Below, in pieces: positions 62,250 through 64,000 of a stretch of DNA of 64,000 bases. A program made the translations under genes and the position numbers. Origin of the DNA: Sphingopyxis sp. UBA6723. Its GTDB lineage: Bacteria > Pseudomonadota > Alphaproteobacteria > Sphingomonadales > Sphingomonadaceae. Numbering within the stretch: position 1 is the first letter of the stretch; every line of letters starts with the position of its first letter. The stretch is taken from contig NZ_DKIH01000006.1 in NCBI RefSeq assembly GCF_002454115.1, positions 248,641 to 312,640 on the forward strand, read 5' to 3'. The notes beneath the pieces are model-generated. The model saw only the letters and a program-made list of their open reading frames with translations. It made no database searches and had not been told where the DNA came from.

Positions 62250-63368
62250 ATGCGGTTCATACACACATCGGATTGGCAACTTGGAAAGCCCTTCGGGCGC
62301 GCGCCCGAAGAAGCGCGCGCCGCGCTGCTCGAGGCGCGGCTTGATGTCATTGACACCCTCGCGGCTTGCGCACGCCAGAATGGCGCCGCTACCATTCTCG
62401 TGGCTGGCGATGTTTTCGACAGCCCCGAGCCCGGCGACCGAATCTATCGCCAGGCGCTCACCCGCATGACGCAGGCCTCCGATATTCGGTGGATCTTGCT
62501 CCCAGGCAATCACGATCCGGCGCGCACGGGCGGCCTGTGGAGCCGGCTCGTCGGCGAAGCGCCGCCGTCGGTCGATGTCTGCCTCGAACCCGAGCCGCTC
62601 GACCTCGGCGATGGCCTCTGGATCCTCCCCGCCCCGCTCCAGTTCAAGCGCAGCCTAGACGATCCGACCGCCTGGTTCGATCAGGCCGAAACGCCAGTAG
62701 GCGTCAAGCGCGTCGGGCTCGCACATGGGTCGATCCGCGATTTCGGGTCGGCGGGCGCAACGCCCAACCCGATCGCTCCCGACCGCGCGGCACGCGCAGG
62801 TCTTTCCTATCTTGCGCTCGGCGACTGGCATGGGCGGATCGCCGTCGACTCCCTTACTCACTATAGCGGCACCCCCGAGCCCGACGATTTTGGGCGCGAG
62901 CTGAGCGGCGTCGCGCTCAGCGTTGACCTTTCGGGCGAACGGGCAGCAGTTTCCGACATCGAGACAGGACGCTATCATTGGGCCGCAGAGACTTGGTCGC
63001 TCGCCGCCATCGACGATCTCGACCCGCTGATCGCCGCGCTCGCGCCCGGCGTTGAGCGCCGCCACCTTGTCGCGCGATTGAAGCTGTCGGGGATGCTGAC
63101 GCTCGCCGAGCGTGTTGCGCTTCGCGACCGCCTCGAAGGCGAACTCGCACACGAGGTGCGCTGGCTCGACCTCAATCTTGCCGATCTGTTTGCGCGCCCG
63201 ACCGATGCCGATCTCGCCGAAATCGATGCCAACGGCGTACTCCGTGCCGCGGCCGAGACGCTGAAGGCGGCTGCGGCCGACGGCGGCGCCGAAGGCAGGG
63301 TGGCCGCCGCTGCCCTCGAGCGGCTCTATGTCGAGCAGAAGCGCGCCGAGCGCCAGGACGCACGCTGA
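62250..63368 (+). CDS. SbcD-like DNA exonuclease subunit (metallophosphoesterase)
   Basis: A 372-residue calcineurin-type nuclease. Motifs: MRFIHTSDWQLGK, LVAGDVFDSPEP, LLPGNHDPART and ALGDWHGR. In motif I the usual histidine of SDWHLG is glutamine; this variant is seen in part of the family. SbcD/Mre11 proteins cut DNA ends and hairpins with their SbcC/Rad50 partner, encoded by the next gene (one-base overlap TGATG). A GAGGGGAAATA ribosome site precedes the ATG. A 204-base gap before it may hold a separate promoter. Confidence 0.86.
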   Translation: MRFIHTSDWQLGKPFGRAPEEARAALLEARLDVIDTLAACARQNGAATILVAGDVFDSPEPGDRIYRQALTRMTQASDIRWILLPGNHDPARTGGLWSRLVGEAPPSVDVCLEPEPLDLGDGLWILPAPLQFKRSLDDPTAWFDQAETPVGVKRVGLAHGSIRDFGSAGATPNPIAPDRAARAGLSYLALGDWHGRIAVDSLTHYSGTPEPDDFGRELSGVALSVDLSGERAAVSDIETGRYHWAAETWSLAAIDDLDPLIAALAPGVERRHLVARLKLSGMLTLAERVALRDRLEGELAHEVRWLDLNLADLFARPTDADLAEIDANGVLRAAAETLKAAAADGGAEGRVAAAALERLYVEQKRAERQDAR

Positions 63369-64000
63369 TGCGGATTCACGAACTCACGATCGAAAATTTT
63401 CGCAAATTTCGCCAGCCGCTGCGGCTCGCCGGTTTCGAACCCGGCCTCAACCTGCTCTGCGACCAGAATGAAGCAGGCAAGTCGACGATTCTCGAAGCGT
63501 TGCGCGCCGTCCTCTTTGAACGTCATGGCTCACGGAGCGACCGCATCCGCTCCTTTCGCCCGCACGGTGATGAGGTCGCGCCCACCGTCGAGCTCGATTT
63601 CGAGATCGACGGCACGAGATGGCGCCTCCGCAAACGCTTCCTCCAGTCCGCTTCGGTCGAGCTTGAGAGCGCAGCGGGACGGGCAACCGGCGACGAGGCC
63701 GAGGAGCGCCTCCAAGAGCTTCTGGGATTTTCGCGAGCGGGCAATCGCGGTGCCGACGACGACAGCCGCGGTGCGCTCGGGCTTCTGTGGGTCGAGCAGG
63801 GTCAGTCGTTCATCATCGGATCGCCGGGGGTTAGTGCCCGCCGCACCCTCGAGGATGTGCTGGCCGGCGAAGTTGGTCTCGTGACCGGCGGACAGCGGAC
63901 GCAAGCGATCCTGCAAAATGTCGAGCGGTCGCTCGCCGAGCTTCGCACCGCTACGGGTCGTCCAGCGCGGCGTCTCTCCGCCGCACAGGACGCTGCTGCT
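63368..64000 (+). CDS. SbcC/YhaN-like AAA ATPase, cut by window end
   Basis: The first 211 codons of an SMC-like ATPase that continues beyond the window. It begins MRIHELTIENFRKFRQPLRL with Walker A LLCDQNEAGKSTILEALRAV, then VELDFEIDGTRWRLRKRFLQ, the beta strands of an ATPase head as in AAA_23/YhaN. A long coiled coil and the second half of the head are expected further right. It overlaps the SbcD-like gene by one base, so the pair likely forms an SbcCD/Mre11-Rad50-type complex. Confidence 0.82.
   Translation, partial: MRIHELTIENFRKFRQPLRLAGFEPGLNLLCDQNEAGKSTILEALRAVLFERHGSRSDRIRSFRPHGDEVAPTVELDFEIDGTRWRLRKRFLQSASVELESAAGRATGDEAEERLQELLGFSRAGNRGADDDSRGALGLLWVEQGQSFIIGSPGVSARRTLEDVLAGEVGLVTGGQRTQAILQNVERSLAELRTATGRPARRLSAAQDAAA

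Noticed and set aside
51025..64000. Zorya or Druantia system
   Set aside because: No MotAB-like ZorAB pair and no DUF1998 DruE-type giant helicase is present.
1..64000. CRISPR arrays, tRNA and rRNA genes
   Set aside because: No regularly spaced repeats, no cloverleaf-like sequence and no rRNA signature were found by eye in the gene-free stretches.

Overview
The window looks like chromosomal DNA of an alphaproteobacterium, most likely a sphingomonad (Sphingopyxis, Novosphingobium or Sphingobium type). The basis is high GC, a large TonB receptor next to a CYP153 hydrocarbon-oxidation cluster, an MlaA lipoprotein, and a Trb-type integrative and conjugative element (ICE) of the alphaproteobacterial kind. 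Genus is an inference; no rRNA or other marker gene is present.

Layout. (1) 328-5114: an EmrAB-type drug efflux operon with a NodT-family outer membrane lipoprotein on the minus strand, divergent from a MarR regulator. (2) 5120-7544: a UbiB/AarF-type kinase-like protein and a NUDIX hydrolase. (3) 7715-23355: a catabolic cluster. A CYP153 P450 and its 2Fe-2S ferredoxin are divergent from a FadR-type regulator, which is followed by a flavin oxygenase of the nitronate monooxygenase family, an Ltp2-like thiolase fold with a DUF35 partner, two acyl-CoA dehydrogenases, an acyl-CoA synthetase, a Baeyer-Villiger monooxygenase, an alpha/beta hydrolase and a TonB receptor. Together they suggest uptake, hydroxylation, ring or chain cleavage, CoA activation and beta-oxidation of a hydrophobic, perhaps alicyclic or terpenoid, substrate. 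(4) 24180-26957: MlaA and an esterase whose lipoprotein signal lies in another frame. (5) 27314 to about 50000: an ICE core. It has a complete trbBCDEJ-trbK-LFGI-DUF2274 operon, a LuxR-type HTH protein, a RadC-like protein fused to a winged helix, TraG, a relaxase, a lytic transglycosylase, TraF, DUF736/DUF2840 proteins, an AlpA-like HTH protein and a split DUF6499/DUF2285 gene matching the +1-frameshifted excision activator FseA. No integrase, ParA or replication gene is visible; the element probably continues to the right.

(6) 51025-64000: a seven-gene, same-strand cargo module. In order it encodes a membrane-anchored DUF805/TerB_N/TerB/TerB_C protein, a DUF2791-type ATPase, an Lhr-like helicase, a WYL-TerB protein, a Dna2/Nam7-like SF1 helicase, an SbcD-like nuclease and an SbcC/YhaN-like ATPase cut by the window end. 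The first three have the domain set of the Shango anti-phage system; the other four extend it with a possible ligand sensor, a second helicase and an SbcCD-like nuclease pair. This is the best candidate for an under-described system here.

Intergenic DNA of the ICE core is rich in perfect inverted repeats, including a possible oriT between relaxase and transglycosylase genes and two overlapping palindromes just upstream of fseA. All functions are read from motifs and gene order; no database search was run.
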